64,000 nucleotides of DNA from Roseburia sp. AF12-17LB (GTDB taxonomy: Bacteria; Bacillota; Clostridia; Lachnospirales; Lachnospiraceae): contig NZ_QUHR01000008.1 in the NCBI RefSeq assembly GCF_003479605.1, positions 73,035 to 137,034 of the forward strand, read 5' to 3'. Of this stretch, positions 49,290 through 59,183 are shown piece by piece. A program made the translations under genes and the position numbers. Below the pieces are notes generated by a model. It was not told where the DNA came from. It worked only from the letters and a program-made list of their open reading frames with translations, and searched no databases. Every line of letters starts with the position of its first letter. Position 1 is the first letter of the stretch.

Positions 49290-50693
49290 TTATGCTTCAA
49301 GACTCTTTAATATACTTCTTGCCACGCTGATTCCGTTTGCAGATGCCTGCTGTAATCCTCTGGTTACACTTGCACCATCACCAATGGCGCGCAGACCTTT
49401 AATGCTGGTTTCAAAATCTTTGTTGACAACAACTTTATTGGAATAGAATTTTACTTCTACACCATAAAGTAATGTTTCATCACTGGCAATACCAGGTGTA
49501 ACCTTATCCAGTGCCTCTAACATTTCTTCGATATCTACCATAATACGATGTGGAAATACCAGTGATAAATCTCCCGGCACTGCATCCTTTAAGGTTGGAA
49601 TCAGATTGTTTCTCGCCAGGCGTTCCTCTGTAGTTCTTCTGCCCCGCTTAAAGTCACCAAATGTCTGTACTAAAATTTTGCCATCACAAAGCATGTTGGA
49701 AAGCTGTGCAATCTGCTTACCATACTCAATCGGAGTCTTAAATGGCTTGGTAAAGTTCTTGGATACCAGCAATGCAAAGTTGGTATTATTTGTTTTCATA
49801 TCTTTCGACTTGTAAGCATGTCCATTTACAACCGCAAGTCCGTCATCATAATATTCGGTTGCTACTTCACCGGATGGGTTTGTGCAGAAAGTACGCACTT
49901 TATCGTCAAAGGTTGGTGTATGATAAACCAGTTTTGCTTCATAAAGGTTTGTATTTAAGAAATCCATAACCTCATCACGCACTTCCACACGGACACCGAT
50001 ATCAACCGTACCTACCTTTGTTTCAATCTCTTTTTCCTTACAGATATGTGAGAACCAGTCTGCGCCTTCACGTCCTACTGCGGAAATGATTTCTTTCGCA
50101 TAATATGTATCTCCCTTTTCTGTTACAGCACCGGTTACGGCATTGTTTTCTACCAGAATATCCGCTACCATGGTATTAAAGAGAATCTCCACACCAAGGT
50201 CTAATAAATGTTTCTGCAGACGGGCATAAATCTTATATCCTTCTTCTGTTCCAAGGTGTCGAATCGGACACTCGATTAATTTTAAATTGGCATTGATTGC
50301 TTTTCTACGAATCTCACGGATTTCTTTTTCCTTATCCACACCATAGACATTAGTGTCTGCACCGAATTTCAGATAAATATCATCCGATTCTTTAATTAAG
50401 GATAATGCTTCTTCATATCCTAAGATTTCCGGCAGATTGCCACCTACATCCGGTGATAATGATAATTTACCATCTGAGAATGCTCCCGCTCCGGCAAATC
50501 CTGTTGTAATCGAACACGGCTGACATCCTACGCAGACCTTTGTCTTACGCTTCGGGCACTGGCGTTTCTCAATGCTTCTTCCCTTTTCTATCATGAGAAC
50601 CTTTAAATCCGGTCTCTTTTCCTTTAATTCATAGGCACAGAAAATTCCGGACGGACCTGCACCGATAATGATTACATCATAGTTATTGCTCAT
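49290..50693 (-). CDS. FAD-dependent oxidoreductase of the COG2509 type
   Basis: 467 residues with the dinucleotide-binding start NYDVIIIGAGPSGIFCAYEL and a Cys-rich stretch CPKRKTKVCVGCQPC near residue 50, then GFAGAGAFSDGKLSLSPDVG and a C-terminal FAD motif LRAIGDGASVTRGLQQASAN. These are uncharacterised dehydrogenases; the cysteines might bind an Fe-S cluster or be redox active. It lies 18 nt after a small acidic protein gene. Confidence 0.9.
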   Translation of the reverse strand: MSNNYDVIIIGAGPSGIFCAYELKEKRPDLKVLMIEKGRSIEKRQCPKRKTKVCVGCQPCSITTGFAGAGAFSDGKLSLSPDVGGNLPEILGYEEALSLIKESDDIYLKFGADTNVYGVDKEKEIREIRRKAINANLKLIECPIRHLGTEEGYKIYARLQKHLLDLGVEILFNTMVADILVENNAVTGAVTEKGDTYYAKEIISAVGREGADWFSHICKEKEIETKVGTVDIGVRVEVRDEVMDFLNTNLYEAKLVYHTPTFDDKVRTFCTNPSGEVATEYYDDGLAVVNGHAYKSKDMKTNNTNFALLVSKNFTKPFKTPIEYGKQIAQLSNMLCDGKILVQTFGDFKRGRRTTEERLARNNLIPTLKDAVPGDLSLVFPHRIMVDIEEMLEALDKVTPGIASDETLLYGVEVKFYSNKVVVNKDFETSIKGLRAIGDGASVTRGLQQASANGISVARSILKSLEA

Positions 50694-50711
50694 ATTTAAT
50701 ACCCCTTTCGT

Positions 50712-50972
50712 TTACGCTTCTACCACCAGATATCTGCCATCTGGCAGTGAAAATACTTCTTCTGCTTCTTCAATTTCATGATTACTCATTCCGGATACAT
50801 CCGCACCGCTTTCGTCTAAGAACTGTTTTACTTCTTTGATGCTGTCACAGATAACCGCCATACAGTCCTCTAAAAACGCTTCTGCCTCTTCTAAACTGTC
50901 TGCCACATTTTCATCAAATAACTGTGACTGATGCTCCAAAAAGTAATTCAGACATACCTCATCGTATTCCAT
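50712..50972 (-). CDS. Small acidic protein of unknown function
   Basis: 86 residues, strongly acidic and mostly helical: MEYDEVCLNYFLEHQSQLFD, EEAEAFLEDCMAVICDSIKE, ending VFSLPDGRYLVVEA. I do not recognise a named domain. It sits 18 nt from both maf and the flavoprotein gene, so it is translated from the same transcript. Three cysteines are spread along it with no metal motif. Confidence 0.75.
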   Translation of the reverse strand: MEYDEVCLNYFLEHQSQLFDENVADSLEEAEAFLEDCMAVICDSIKEVKQFLDESGADVSGMSNHEIEEAEEVFSLPDGRYLVVEA

Positions 50973-50990
50973 TTATTCTTTCCTCCTGTT

Positions 50991-51596
50991 TTAAGAAAAT
51001 TTATACACATCAATACCTAATTGTTTTAATTCCTGATAAATCCGGGCAATCGGCAGACCTACTACATTGTTGTAATCACCTTCAATTTTTTCGATAAATG
51101 CAGCTGCTTTTCCCTGAATTCCATATGCACCTGCTTTATCCATCGGTTCCCCGGTATCTATATAACGGTTCAGTTCCTCATCTGTAACCGGATACATGGT
51201 TACTTTCGTACATTCATAAAAACTGTATTGCACTTTCTTTCCATCCTCCCGCATCCAGAGCGAAACTCCGGTATAAACTTCATGGATACTTCCGGAAAGT
51301 CCTTTTAACATTGTAAATGCATCCTCCCGGTTCTTCGGTTTACCCAGCACTTTGCCATCCTTTACCACGACGGTATCTGCTCCGATTACCAGACTGTCCT
51401 GTTCTCCTACTTTGGCTTCTATCATCTTTTCATAAATTTCTCCCGCTTTCTGCTTCGCCAGATTCATGACAATCTCAGAAGGCGTATCTCCCACCTGCTT
51501 TTCTTCTCCCTGTGCCGGAAATACCAGAAAGGTAAGTCCAAGCTGCTCTAAGAGTTCTTTTCTTCGTGGGGAAGCTGATGCTAAAATTATTTTCAC
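50991..51596 (-). CDS. maf: Maf nucleoside triphosphate pyrophosphatase
   Basis: 201 residues beginning MKIILASASPRRKELLEQLG, with the signature GADTVVVKDGKVLGKP near residue 75 and the C-terminal NVVGLPIARIYQEL. Maf enzymes hydrolyse dTTP/UTP or modified nucleotides and affect septum formation in Bacillus. Its promoter lies at the edge of the long inverted repeat upstream. Confidence 0.95.
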   Translation of the reverse strand: MKIILASASPRRKELLEQLGLTFLVFPAQGEEKQVGDTPSEIVMNLAKQKAGEIYEKMIEAKVGEQDSLVIGADTVVVKDGKVLGKPKNREDAFTMLKGLSGSIHEVYTGVSLWMREDGKKVQYSFYECTKVTMYPVTDEELNRYIDTGEPMDKAGAYGIQGKAAAFIEKIEGDYNNVVGLPIARIYQELKQLGIDVYKFS

Positions 51597-51616
51597 GTTT
51601 TTTCTCCTTGTGTTCC

Positions 51617-52132
51617 GGTATATTATAAGTGAGTGGATGAAACGGTTAATAGAAAAGTTTTTACGTCTAAAGGCATTTGCTTTAACCTTTGAAATGCCGA
51701 AGTTCTAAGGCATATGTTTTCCTTTTTTCTATAAATACAGTCTTTCCAATGTTTGACAGACACATTGCACGGTTCGCTGCCTGCGGATACATGAATAGGC
51801 TTGTTAGGGGCACTTAGAATTTCGTCTGCAACCAGGCAACGCTGGTACAGGGATGTACCAGCGAGGCACAGATGAACACGGATGTGAATTTGTGCCGGTT
51901 GCCAGACGAAGTTCATATATTAGCCGAAATTCTTAGTGCCCCTTACAGGCGTATGCGGTATCCGCAGACAACGGACAGTGCGACGTGTCAGTCCAAGCGA
52001 CGGAAAGACAGTTTATCATCAAGGAAAACATACGCCTAAGAACTGCTGGTATTTCAAAGAAACTAAAACAAATGCTCTTCATACGCAAAAACTTTTCCTA
52101 TTAACACTTTCCCTCCCATCACTTATGACACC
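51617..52132 (-). repeat. Long imperfect inverted repeat with branched centre (structured RNA or MITE-like element)
   Basis: This gene-free stretch holds a ~515-nt near-palindrome. The left arm from 51617 and the reverse complement of the right arm from 52132 share long blocks: ATAAGTGA, GTTAATAG, AAAAGTTTTT, TTTGAAAT, TATGTTTTCCTT, GTCTTTCC, CTGCGGATAC and GGGGCACTNAGAATTTCG (about 70% identity by eye over ~190 nt). The centre closes with TTCGTCTG+CAACC against GGTTG+C+CAGACGAA (51821-51833 with 51897-51910) and encloses two hairpins: GCTGGTACA/TGTACCAGC with a GGGA loop (51841-51862) and GGCACA/TGTGCC (51865-51896). It fills the whole space between the addA stop and the maf promoter. No transposase and no clear target-site duplication are seen. 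Confidence 0.85.
51622..51649 (-). promoter_or_regulatory. Possible maf promoter in the end of the inverted repeat
   Basis: The minus strand reads TTAACC (51649-51644), 16 nt, perfect TATAAT (51627-51622), about 25 nt before the maf start. Both boxes lie within the last bases of the repeat arm. Confidence 0.5.
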
Positions 52133-55100
52133 TTATACTTCAATTGCCTGATTCAGCCGGAAGGAATAAAGATACTTCTCCTTCACCGGAAGCGGGAATA
52201 TCCGTTCTAACGCTTCTGCATATAAATCCAGCTGTTCTTTATACATATCCCGCAGCCTTGTGGCACTATCTACCCGGTCTGTCTTATAATCAAGCAGTAC
52301 AATTCCATCTTCTTCCACCCAGAAAACATCTATGATTCCCTGGATTAAAACCATCTCTTCTTCCATCTCATGATTTCCCATGACAAACGGCTTCTCGCGG
52401 AACAAATCATCCCGCATTGCAGCTGCTTTCATACGGGGTGCAAGCTGCGATTTTAAGAATAATTCCACGGATGGTATACGGATTAATTTTTGCATATCCT
52501 CAGATACTTTACCCATTTGTACCAGTCCTGTCAACTGCTTTTTTATATTTTCTGCAAATTCATCGGAACGATCCGGCATTTTCGTAAAATCATAACATTC
52601 CATCAGACGATGCATGGCTGTTCCACGCAGTGCTCCCTGATTTACTTCTGCTTTTCCTTCCATAAATGCCGGGACATATGGGGTAGATACTTCTTCTAAG
52701 AATTTCGGTGTAACATCCTCTTCTTCCTTTGCTGCAAGCTCCCTCATTGCCCGGTGTTTTAATTCCGATACAGAATATTTTGTCACCAGATGAATGGCAT
52801 CCGGGTGCGGATACTGATAGGATAACTGTTCCTTTATCTTTTCATACAGAGTATCCGAAACTTCCTTCGCCTGCTGCACACGCTGCCTCAATGACACATG
52901 CTCTGTAATCTGATGAGCCGCCTCGTCCTCTAACATGCTCCATGGTGTCACATAGGAAACTTTATCCCAGTTGCCGCTGGCGGCTGCCGATGGAAGAATC
53001 CACTCCAGAAAGGTCTTTGCTTCTGCCCGCTCCTTAAAATTAAGAGCTTTTCGGTTACTTCCGCAATAAATTTCTCTTATCTGCTGCAGCATTTCTTCAT
53101 CCTTGATATAACCGGTTATAATTAATTTTTCTTTGGCTCTTGTAAATGCCACATATAAGACACGAAGCTCCTCGCCAAGGCTTTCTAATTCTGTCTGCCT
53201 TGCAATTACCTTCTTAAAAAATGCAGGTACTTTTATCCGCCGGTCTTCCTCAATAATATCAAGTCCAACTCCAAGGTTCGGATGCAGTATCATCTTGCTG
53301 CGGCTGTCCTGCTTATTAAAGGATTTGCCCATTCCACTGACAAAGCAGACCGGAAATTCCAATCCCTTACTCTTGTGTATACTCATTATATTTACTGCAT
53401 CTTCATTTTCACCCACAAGTTCTGCTTCCCCAAAGTCCACATCATACTTCTGCAGCTCATCAATGTATCTTATAAAATGATAAAGTCCGCGATAACTGGT
53501 TTTCTCATATGCAATAGCTTTCTCTGACAGCATATGAAGATTTGCAAGTCTCTGTCTGCCCGCCGGCAATGCCGATGCATATCTGGCATATCCCGTTTCC
53601 TTCAATACCTTCTGCAGCAGTTCGTGCATTGGTATATCCATGGTCTGTCTACGAAGTTTTTTATATGTTTCGGAAAAACGTTTTAATTTTGCCCGCATGT
53701 CTTCATCCGCTGTTGATTCTTTTTCTGTCAGCTCTTCTTCCGCTTCCAAAAACATCTTTACGCACTGATGATACGGCTTGTCCTCTGCCAGTAACCGGAG
53801 TCTTGCAAGCTGCTCATCGGAAAGACCTGCCATTGGGGATTTTAATACTGCTGCCAGTGGAATATCCTGTCTTGGATTATCTAATATCCTAAGATAATTT
53901 AATACCGTCCTGATTTCTAATGTGGAAAAATATCCGGTTCTTGAAACCGTATGTGCCGGAATTCCATTGGCATTTAAAACCTCTGCAAAAAGGTCCGCCC
54001 ATTCACTTAAACTACGCAGTAAAATTACAATATCGCCATAGCGGACTTTCCGGAATTCTCCGGTTTCTTCGTCTACCACTTCTTCTTTGCCTACCATCTT
54101 CCGAATCCGGTCTGCAATTAATTTTGCTTCCAGTTCCTGCTTTGAAATCCGCTGTTTTGTTCCCTCTTCCAGTTCCTGTGTAGTTGTAAGAAGAATCTCA
54201 CTGTCAAAAGCATCCTCTTTCTCGCCCGCCGGATAATCTGCACCACAATACAATGCCGCCTCATCGGTATAATCCACACCACCAAGATTCCGTTTCATAA
54301 TCTGATAGAAAATATCATTGGTAAAAGTAAGCACCGTATCTCTGCTTCGGAAGTTCTTATGCAGATCAATCCGCTGGCAGGGTGCATCTGTTGTCTCATA
54401 AGTATCAAACTTTTCCATGAAAAGCTCCGGTCTCGCCAGACGAAAACGGTAAATACTCTGTTTTACATCTCCTACCATAAAGAGGTTATTCTGTCCCACA
54501 GCCTCTCTTGAAATTGCCCGGAGAATCGTCTCCTGCACATAGTTGCTGTCCTGATACTCATCAATCATAATTTCTTCATAGGCATTCTGAAATTCTTTTG
54601 CTGTCTCCGTTGGTTTCCCGGTCTCCTCCTCCACCAATATCTCTAATGCAAAATGCTCAAGGTCTGAGAAATCCACCAGATTCTTATCCTGCTTTCTTTC
54701 TGTGAAAGCATCGATAAAACGCTCCGTCACTTCAGCTAACGCTTCTGCTGATGGATGCACCAGAGTGAGCTGCTCTAAAATTTCCTGAAAAGTAAGGGCA
54801 AAGCAGTCACTTTTTAACTTTCCGATTCCATCCTTAAGCTTCTTACGTTCTGTCTTTACCTGCTCCTGCTTTTCCGGACTTCCGATATAATCCTTTGCTC
54901 TTCCTAATGTTGCAAATTTACATTTTCCTAATTCTTCATAAAAAGCCTGATAAGTATCGCAGGAAAGCAATTCTTCCATCAGCTTTGCATCCTGCTCACA
55001 GGCGTCCTCATACATGTAAGGACCGTCTGCATCCTGACAAAGTTCATGATAATGCTCTGCCTGCTCTAAATAGCCCTTTACCATCTGCTTCCCATATTCT

Positions 55101-55750
55101 ACCGTCATTTCAATAAAAGGCGCCTGTTCTAATTCCTGCTCTGTTTTTATCTCATAGCAGCTTAACGCTTCCCGAAGCCACTGCTTCGGCCATGGATAAC
55201 TCTGTGCATAGGAATAAAGTTTAAAAATCATATCCCGCACCGGTGCATCACTTCTACTGGTTCCATAACAGGAAATGAGATGCAAAAAACCCGGATGTTT
55301 TCCTTCATAACACTGTTCAAACAATCCGGTCATTACATCTTCCCGAAGAAGCTTTAACTCGCCTTCATCTCCAATCCTGAAATTCGGCTCCAGACCGATT
55401 TCATGAAAATGATTCCGAAGCACATAAAGGCAGAAACTGTCTATGGTAGTAATCTGCGCATTCTGCACCAGTGCAGCCTGCTGCTGTAATCTCACATCGG
55501 AAGGATTCTCCTGCAATGCCTTTTCCAAGGCTTTTGCTACACGCTCTTTCATCTGGGCTGCCGCCGCATTGGTGAAGGTTACCACCAGAAGATGGTCAAT
55601 ATCTACCGGATGCTTCTTATCCAATACCAGCTCTTTGATTCTCTCTACCAGTACGGCTGTCTTTCCGGAACCTGCTGCCGCAGACACTAAGATATTACGG
55701 TTTCTTAAATCAATGACCTGCTGCTGTTCTTTTGTCCATGTCATTCCCAT
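52133..55750 (-). CDS. addA: ATP-dependent helicase/nuclease subunit A (AddA)
   Basis: UvrD-type helicase and nuclease of the AddAB double-strand-break repair enzyme. 1205 residues: Walker A LVSAAAGSGKTAVLVERI near residue 23, motif II in IMIDEYQDSNYVQETIL, SIYRFRLARPELF, MSIHKSKGLEFPVCFV, EELRVLYVAFTRAKEKLIIT, and a C-terminal RecB-type nuclease with VLLDYKTDRVD. It starts 3 nt after addB, whose end provides the AAGGAGG site. The inverted repeat begins directly after its stop. Confidence 0.97.
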   Translation of the reverse strand: MGMTWTKEQQQVIDLRNRNILVSAAAGSGKTAVLVERIKELVLDKKHPVDIDHLLVVTFTNAAAAQMKERVAKALEKALQENPSDVRLQQQAALVQNAQITTIDSFCLYVLRNHFHEIGLEPNFRIGDEGELKLLREDVMTGLFEQCYEGKHPGFLHLISCYGTSRSDAPVRDMIFKLYSYAQSYPWPKQWLREALSCYEIKTEQELEQAPFIEMTVEYGKQMVKGYLEQAEHYHELCQDADGPYMYEDACEQDAKLMEELLSCDTYQAFYEELGKCKFATLGRAKDYIGSPEKQEQVKTERKKLKDGIGKLKSDCFALTFQEILEQLTLVHPSAEALAEVTERFIDAFTERKQDKNLVDFSDLEHFALEILVEEETGKPTETAKEFQNAYEEIMIDEYQDSNYVQETILRAISREAVGQNNLFMVGDVKQSIYRFRLARPELFMEKFDTYETTDAPCQRIDLHKNFRSRDTVLTFTNDIFYQIMKRNLGGVDYTDEAALYCGADYPAGEKEDAFDSEILLTTTQELEEGTKQRISKQELEAKLIADRIRKMVGKEEVVDEETGEFRKVRYGDIVILLRSLSEWADLFAEVLNANGIPAHTVSRTGYFSTLEIRTVLNYLRILDNPRQDIPLAAVLKSPMAGLSDEQLARLRLLAEDKPYHQCVKMFLEAEEELTEKESTADEDMRAKLKRFSETYKKLRRQTMDIPMHELLQKVLKETGYARYASALPAGRQRLANLHMLSEKAIAYEKTSYRGLYHFIRYIDELQKYDVDFGEAELVGENEDAVNIMSIHKSKGLEFPVCFVSGMGKSFNKQDSRSKMILHPNLGVGLDIIEEDRRIKVPAFFKKVIARQTELESLGEELRVLYVAFTRAKEKLIITGYIKDEEMLQQIREIYCGSNRKALNFKERAEAKTFLEWILPSAAASGNWDKVSYVTPWSMLEDEAAHQITEHVSLRQRVQQAKEVSDTLYEKIKEQLSYQYPHPDAIHLVTKYSVSELKHRAMRELAAKEEEDVTPKFLEEVSTPYVPAFMEGKAEVNQGALRGTAMHRLMECYDFTKMPDRSDEFAENIKKQLTGLVQMGKVSEDMQKLIRIPSVELFLKSQLAPRMKAAAMRDDLFREKPFVMGNHEMEEEMVLIQGIIDVFWVEEDGIVLLDYKTDRVDSATRLRDMYKEQLDLYAEALERIFPLPVKEKYLYSFRLNQAIEV

Positions 55751-55753
55751 TTC

Positions 55754-58700
55754 TTAAAAAACCTCCTTCATGCGTTCATAGATTTCCTCGGAAGATAATT
55801 CTTCCAACCGCCTTACTTCATATCCCGGAATCTTTTTATCAAATCCACAGACCGCAGCATATGGACAATAATCACAGCTGCTCCGGTTCTTTAATAGATA
55901 CGGATTCACCTCTGTATTTCCCTTTAAAATAGCATTTCCAGCTTCTGCAATCCGATAGCTGGCATAATCCGCAATCAGCCTAAATTCTTCCTTGTCCACA
56001 GCCTTATCGCTCTTTCGCACCGTTCCGTCCTTATTTACAGAAATCGGAAGGACATTGGATTTACCGGAAAGTTCCACATCCATGGCACGGTAAATATCAT
56101 CCTCTGTATTTACCACTCCATCCAGACGTAAATTTTCCAATATCTTTCTTCGAATCTCTTCTTCAGATTCACTACCGGTTCCTTCCACCATCGGATCATC
56201 AATATGATAGTAGAACATACCTGCCGGCACTATCTCTTTTGCCGGATTTTGCTTTGCAAATAATTCCATGGCTGCATTCATATAAACCACAAGCTGAAGC
56301 TTCAGGCCATGGTACAGAGATAGCAGTTCAAAACCGGTATTACCGGATTTATAATCAATAATCTTTACATATAACTTATCTTTGTCTTCATAAGTATCAA
56401 TACGGTCAATTCTTCCCTGGAGCCGCATATGCTCTTCTTCACTGAGTTTAAAATTCACTGCATTTAAATCATCCGCATAGGAAAATCCCACCTCAAACTG
56501 CGATGGTTCAAATTTTCCCTGACGAATCTGGCTGGTCAGTGCCCAGATGGTCCGTGCAAAAATCTTTTTCATCTTTGCTACCTGATAACGGTTTGCCGCT
56601 GTATCTGCCATGGCTGCATTTCCACTGGAAGCAATTGCTTCTTCCATTGCCCGCTCCATAAGCTGTTTTTGTGCTTCTTCTGTAATATCAAACCAGCTAT
56701 AGGATGATTCTTTCAGATACCGGCTATAATTTTCCAATGCCTGATGATAGATATTTCCCATATCCGCCATACGGAATTCAAAGAGTTCCCGTTCCTGTAA
56801 ACGCAGTCCATAAGTCAGGAAATGGGCACAGGCACAGGCTGCATACTGTTCCAACCGCGTAACACTGTTCTTTAACTCATTTCCATAAAGAGCCTTTGCC
56901 ACAGTTCGGCTGATTGGCTCTGCATGATATTTAAGCTCTGCTGCATCAAGAATAGCTTTTACCTGCTCCCGATATGCCGGTTCCTCTTCATACCAGTGCA
57001 GCAAAGCCTGCCAGAGTACTTCCTTCTCATCATTCCACCCGGCATCTTCCTGATACAGTCCCTCTAACAGAAATGCCATGCTGCTCTCCGGTGTTACCAG
57101 TGTTTCATCAACCTGTTCTCCCGTTATCAGCTCTGCTTTTAACCCCGGGAACAGTCCCTCAATCATATGAATAAAATAGGACGGGCGCTTTGCACTTCCA
57201 TCACTGCCTACCCTTGCATAGGTAAGATAAAGTTTTTTCGATGGCTTTGTCACTGCAAGATAAAGGTAAAAACGCTGGATAAAAACACGTTCCCTTGCTG
57301 TAGGAGCCAGTTCCATATGATTTTTCGCAAGTTCTTCTCTTTCCAGCTGGGAAATGATGCCGCCACGATTATCGGATTTTGGCACAATACCATCATTGAC
57401 TCCCACGATAAATAATACTTTTATATCATCAAGACGGGTTCTTTCGATATCACCAATCATCACGCAGTCATAGCCACCCGGAATCACGCCTACTTTGGCA
57501 GCTTCAAAGCCAGCCTCTAAGACCTTGGCATATTCGGATATGTCCATGACTTCATCACCCAGAAGCGTTGCCATCTTATCCAAAATATCCATTACAATGC
57601 GATAAATCTGTGCATATTCCTTTGCCTTGGCTAAGTCCTTCGCCTCTTTATACTGATTCTCCCGGTATTTTAACTGCTGCTCTATCTGTAAGGACACAAT
57701 AAACTGATAGAGTGCTGTCGTGCATTCCCGTACGGTAGCACCTTTTTTATGAAATACAGCCGCCAATTCCGAAAATGGCTCCATTACACGGATCCGGAGT
57801 TCATTTAAAGCTTCTAAATCTTCTTCCGCAACCTCATGGGTGGTATAAATAAATCTTGCCTCCCATTTTTTCTTTCCACGGATGCCTGCTGCCAGTACAT
57901 AATTTTCCAACAGGTCAATCTCATCCTCACTGATTTGGGATAATCCACAGCGCAGATAACGGAACATTGCTTCCTCCGAAAAATTGTCCTCGATTACCTG
58001 CAAAAGAGACCGGACAAATTCCAAAAATGGATGCAGTAAAATATTTTTCGTTGTATCTAAGAAAAACGGAATGCCAAACTCCTCCATAATCTGCGGCACA
58101 TAGCTTCCATACTCTTCTATGGCACCGGAAATAATGGCAAAATCCCGGTAGCGGTATGCTCCGGTATGCACCAGCCTTGCAATCTCTTCTGCTGCATACT
58201 GCAGTTCTCTTCTTGGATTTGGCAGGGATAAAATCTCTATGCCTTCTTTGATTTCTTTCTCATCCTTCTTTTCGTAGCTATGATGTCTGGTACGAAACAG
58301 ATTCTGCTCTAAGAACCGTAGTACCGGTGCCTCCCGGAACCGGTCAGCTTTGGGATTCTTTAATACCACCGGCTCTGTTACTTCAAAATGCTTCTCTTCC
58401 GCCATTTTCATTAGGCTGGCTACCGTCTTCTTACTCATGGCAAACAGCTCCTGCATATCATGATAAGAATAAATATCCTCTGCCGGGTCAATGGTTACTG
58501 TCACATATATATCTGATACAATTCCCATCAGGCGGTACAGCACGTTATTCTGAATCGGTGTAAATCCGGTAAATCCATCGAAAACCAGCACGGCATCCTG
58601 TAAAAGCTTTGATTCCTCTGCCATATCACAGAAGGCTTCTAAAACTTCTTCAGCAGTAATATACATCCCGGAAATTGCACTTCGAAAACCCCGGTACATG

Positions 58701-59182
58701 GTCAGGATATCCTGCAGTTTATAGGAAAATGCCGGTGGCATATTCTGTTCTTCAATAAATGTTTCCAAAGTATCCGGATCGATATTATACTGTGTCAGCT
58801 CTGATATCAGGGACTTCACTTCACTGATATATCCCATCTTTTTCATATTTCCCTGCATGACACATAAATCATCCATCCGCTCTTCGGCAACCTTACGCAA
58901 TACAAGGTTTTTCCCGGTCTCCTCTAAAACTGCCATATTCGTCTTTCCTAATTCGTCGAAAATACGATATGCCAGTCGCTGGAAGCTGACCACATCTATA
59001 TTCATAATACTGTTTTTTTCCTGTAACCGAACAAGTTCACGCTGCGTCTGCATCGTGAACTGTTCCGGTACTACTACATAATAATTTTTCTTTAAATTCT
59101 TCTGAGCTTCTTTGACTGTTTTGCGGAATACATAGCCTGACTTTCCGCTTCCAGCACTGCCCAGCACAAATTGCAGTGCCAT
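55754..59182 (-). CDS. addB: ATP-dependent nuclease subunit B (AddB)
   Basis: 1142 residues: degenerate helicase core with Walker A FVLGSAGSGKSGYVFRK, and a nuclease domain with VKIIDYKSGNTGFELL. Four cluster cysteines are visible: one in YAACACAHFLTYGLRL (about residue 790) and three in CDYCPYAAVC near the C-terminus, matching the known Fe-S staple of AddB. Together with AddA it resects broken ends for RecA. It begins 1 nt after the LacI-type gene. Confidence 0.96.
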   Translation of the reverse strand: MALQFVLGSAGSGKSGYVFRKTVKEAQKNLKKNYYVVVPEQFTMQTQRELVRLQEKNSIMNIDVVSFQRLAYRIFDELGKTNMAVLEETGKNLVLRKVAEERMDDLCVMQGNMKKMGYISEVKSLISELTQYNIDPDTLETFIEEQNMPPAFSYKLQDILTMYRGFRSAISGMYITAEEVLEAFCDMAEESKLLQDAVLVFDGFTGFTPIQNNVLYRLMGIVSDIYVTVTIDPAEDIYSYHDMQELFAMSKKTVASLMKMAEEKHFEVTEPVVLKNPKADRFREAPVLRFLEQNLFRTRHHSYEKKDEKEIKEGIEILSLPNPRRELQYAAEEIARLVHTGAYRYRDFAIISGAIEEYGSYVPQIMEEFGIPFFLDTTKNILLHPFLEFVRSLLQVIEDNFSEEAMFRYLRCGLSQISEDEIDLLENYVLAAGIRGKKKWEARFIYTTHEVAEEDLEALNELRIRVMEPFSELAAVFHKKGATVRECTTALYQFIVSLQIEQQLKYRENQYKEAKDLAKAKEYAQIYRIVMDILDKMATLLGDEVMDISEYAKVLEAGFEAAKVGVIPGGYDCVMIGDIERTRLDDIKVLFIVGVNDGIVPKSDNRGGIISQLEREELAKNHMELAPTARERVFIQRFYLYLAVTKPSKKLYLTYARVGSDGSAKRPSYFIHMIEGLFPGLKAELITGEQVDETLVTPESSMAFLLEGLYQEDAGWNDEKEVLWQALLHWYEEEPAYREQVKAILDAAELKYHAEPISRTVAKALYGNELKNSVTRLEQYAACACAHFLTYGLRLQERELFEFRMADMGNIYHQALENYSRYLKESSYSWFDITEEAQKQLMERAMEEAIASSGNAAMADTAANRYQVAKMKKIFARTIWALTSQIRQGKFEPSQFEVGFSYADDLNAVNFKLSEEEHMRLQGRIDRIDTYEDKDKLYVKIIDYKSGNTGFELLSLYHGLKLQLVVYMNAAMELFAKQNPAKEIVPAGMFYYHIDDPMVEGTGSESEEEIRRKILENLRLDGVVNTEDDIYRAMDVELSGKSNVLPISVNKDGTVRKSDKAVDKEEFRLIADYASYRIAEAGNAILKGNTEVNPYLLKNRSSCDYCPYAAVCGFDKKIPGYEVRRLEELSSEEIYERMKEVF

Positions 59183-59183
59183 A

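Noticed and set aside
51623..52151. Open frames of 97 codons (minus) and 71 codons (plus) inside the addA-maf spacer
   Set aside because: They arise from the inverted repeat itself, have no ribosome sites of note and no family likeness.
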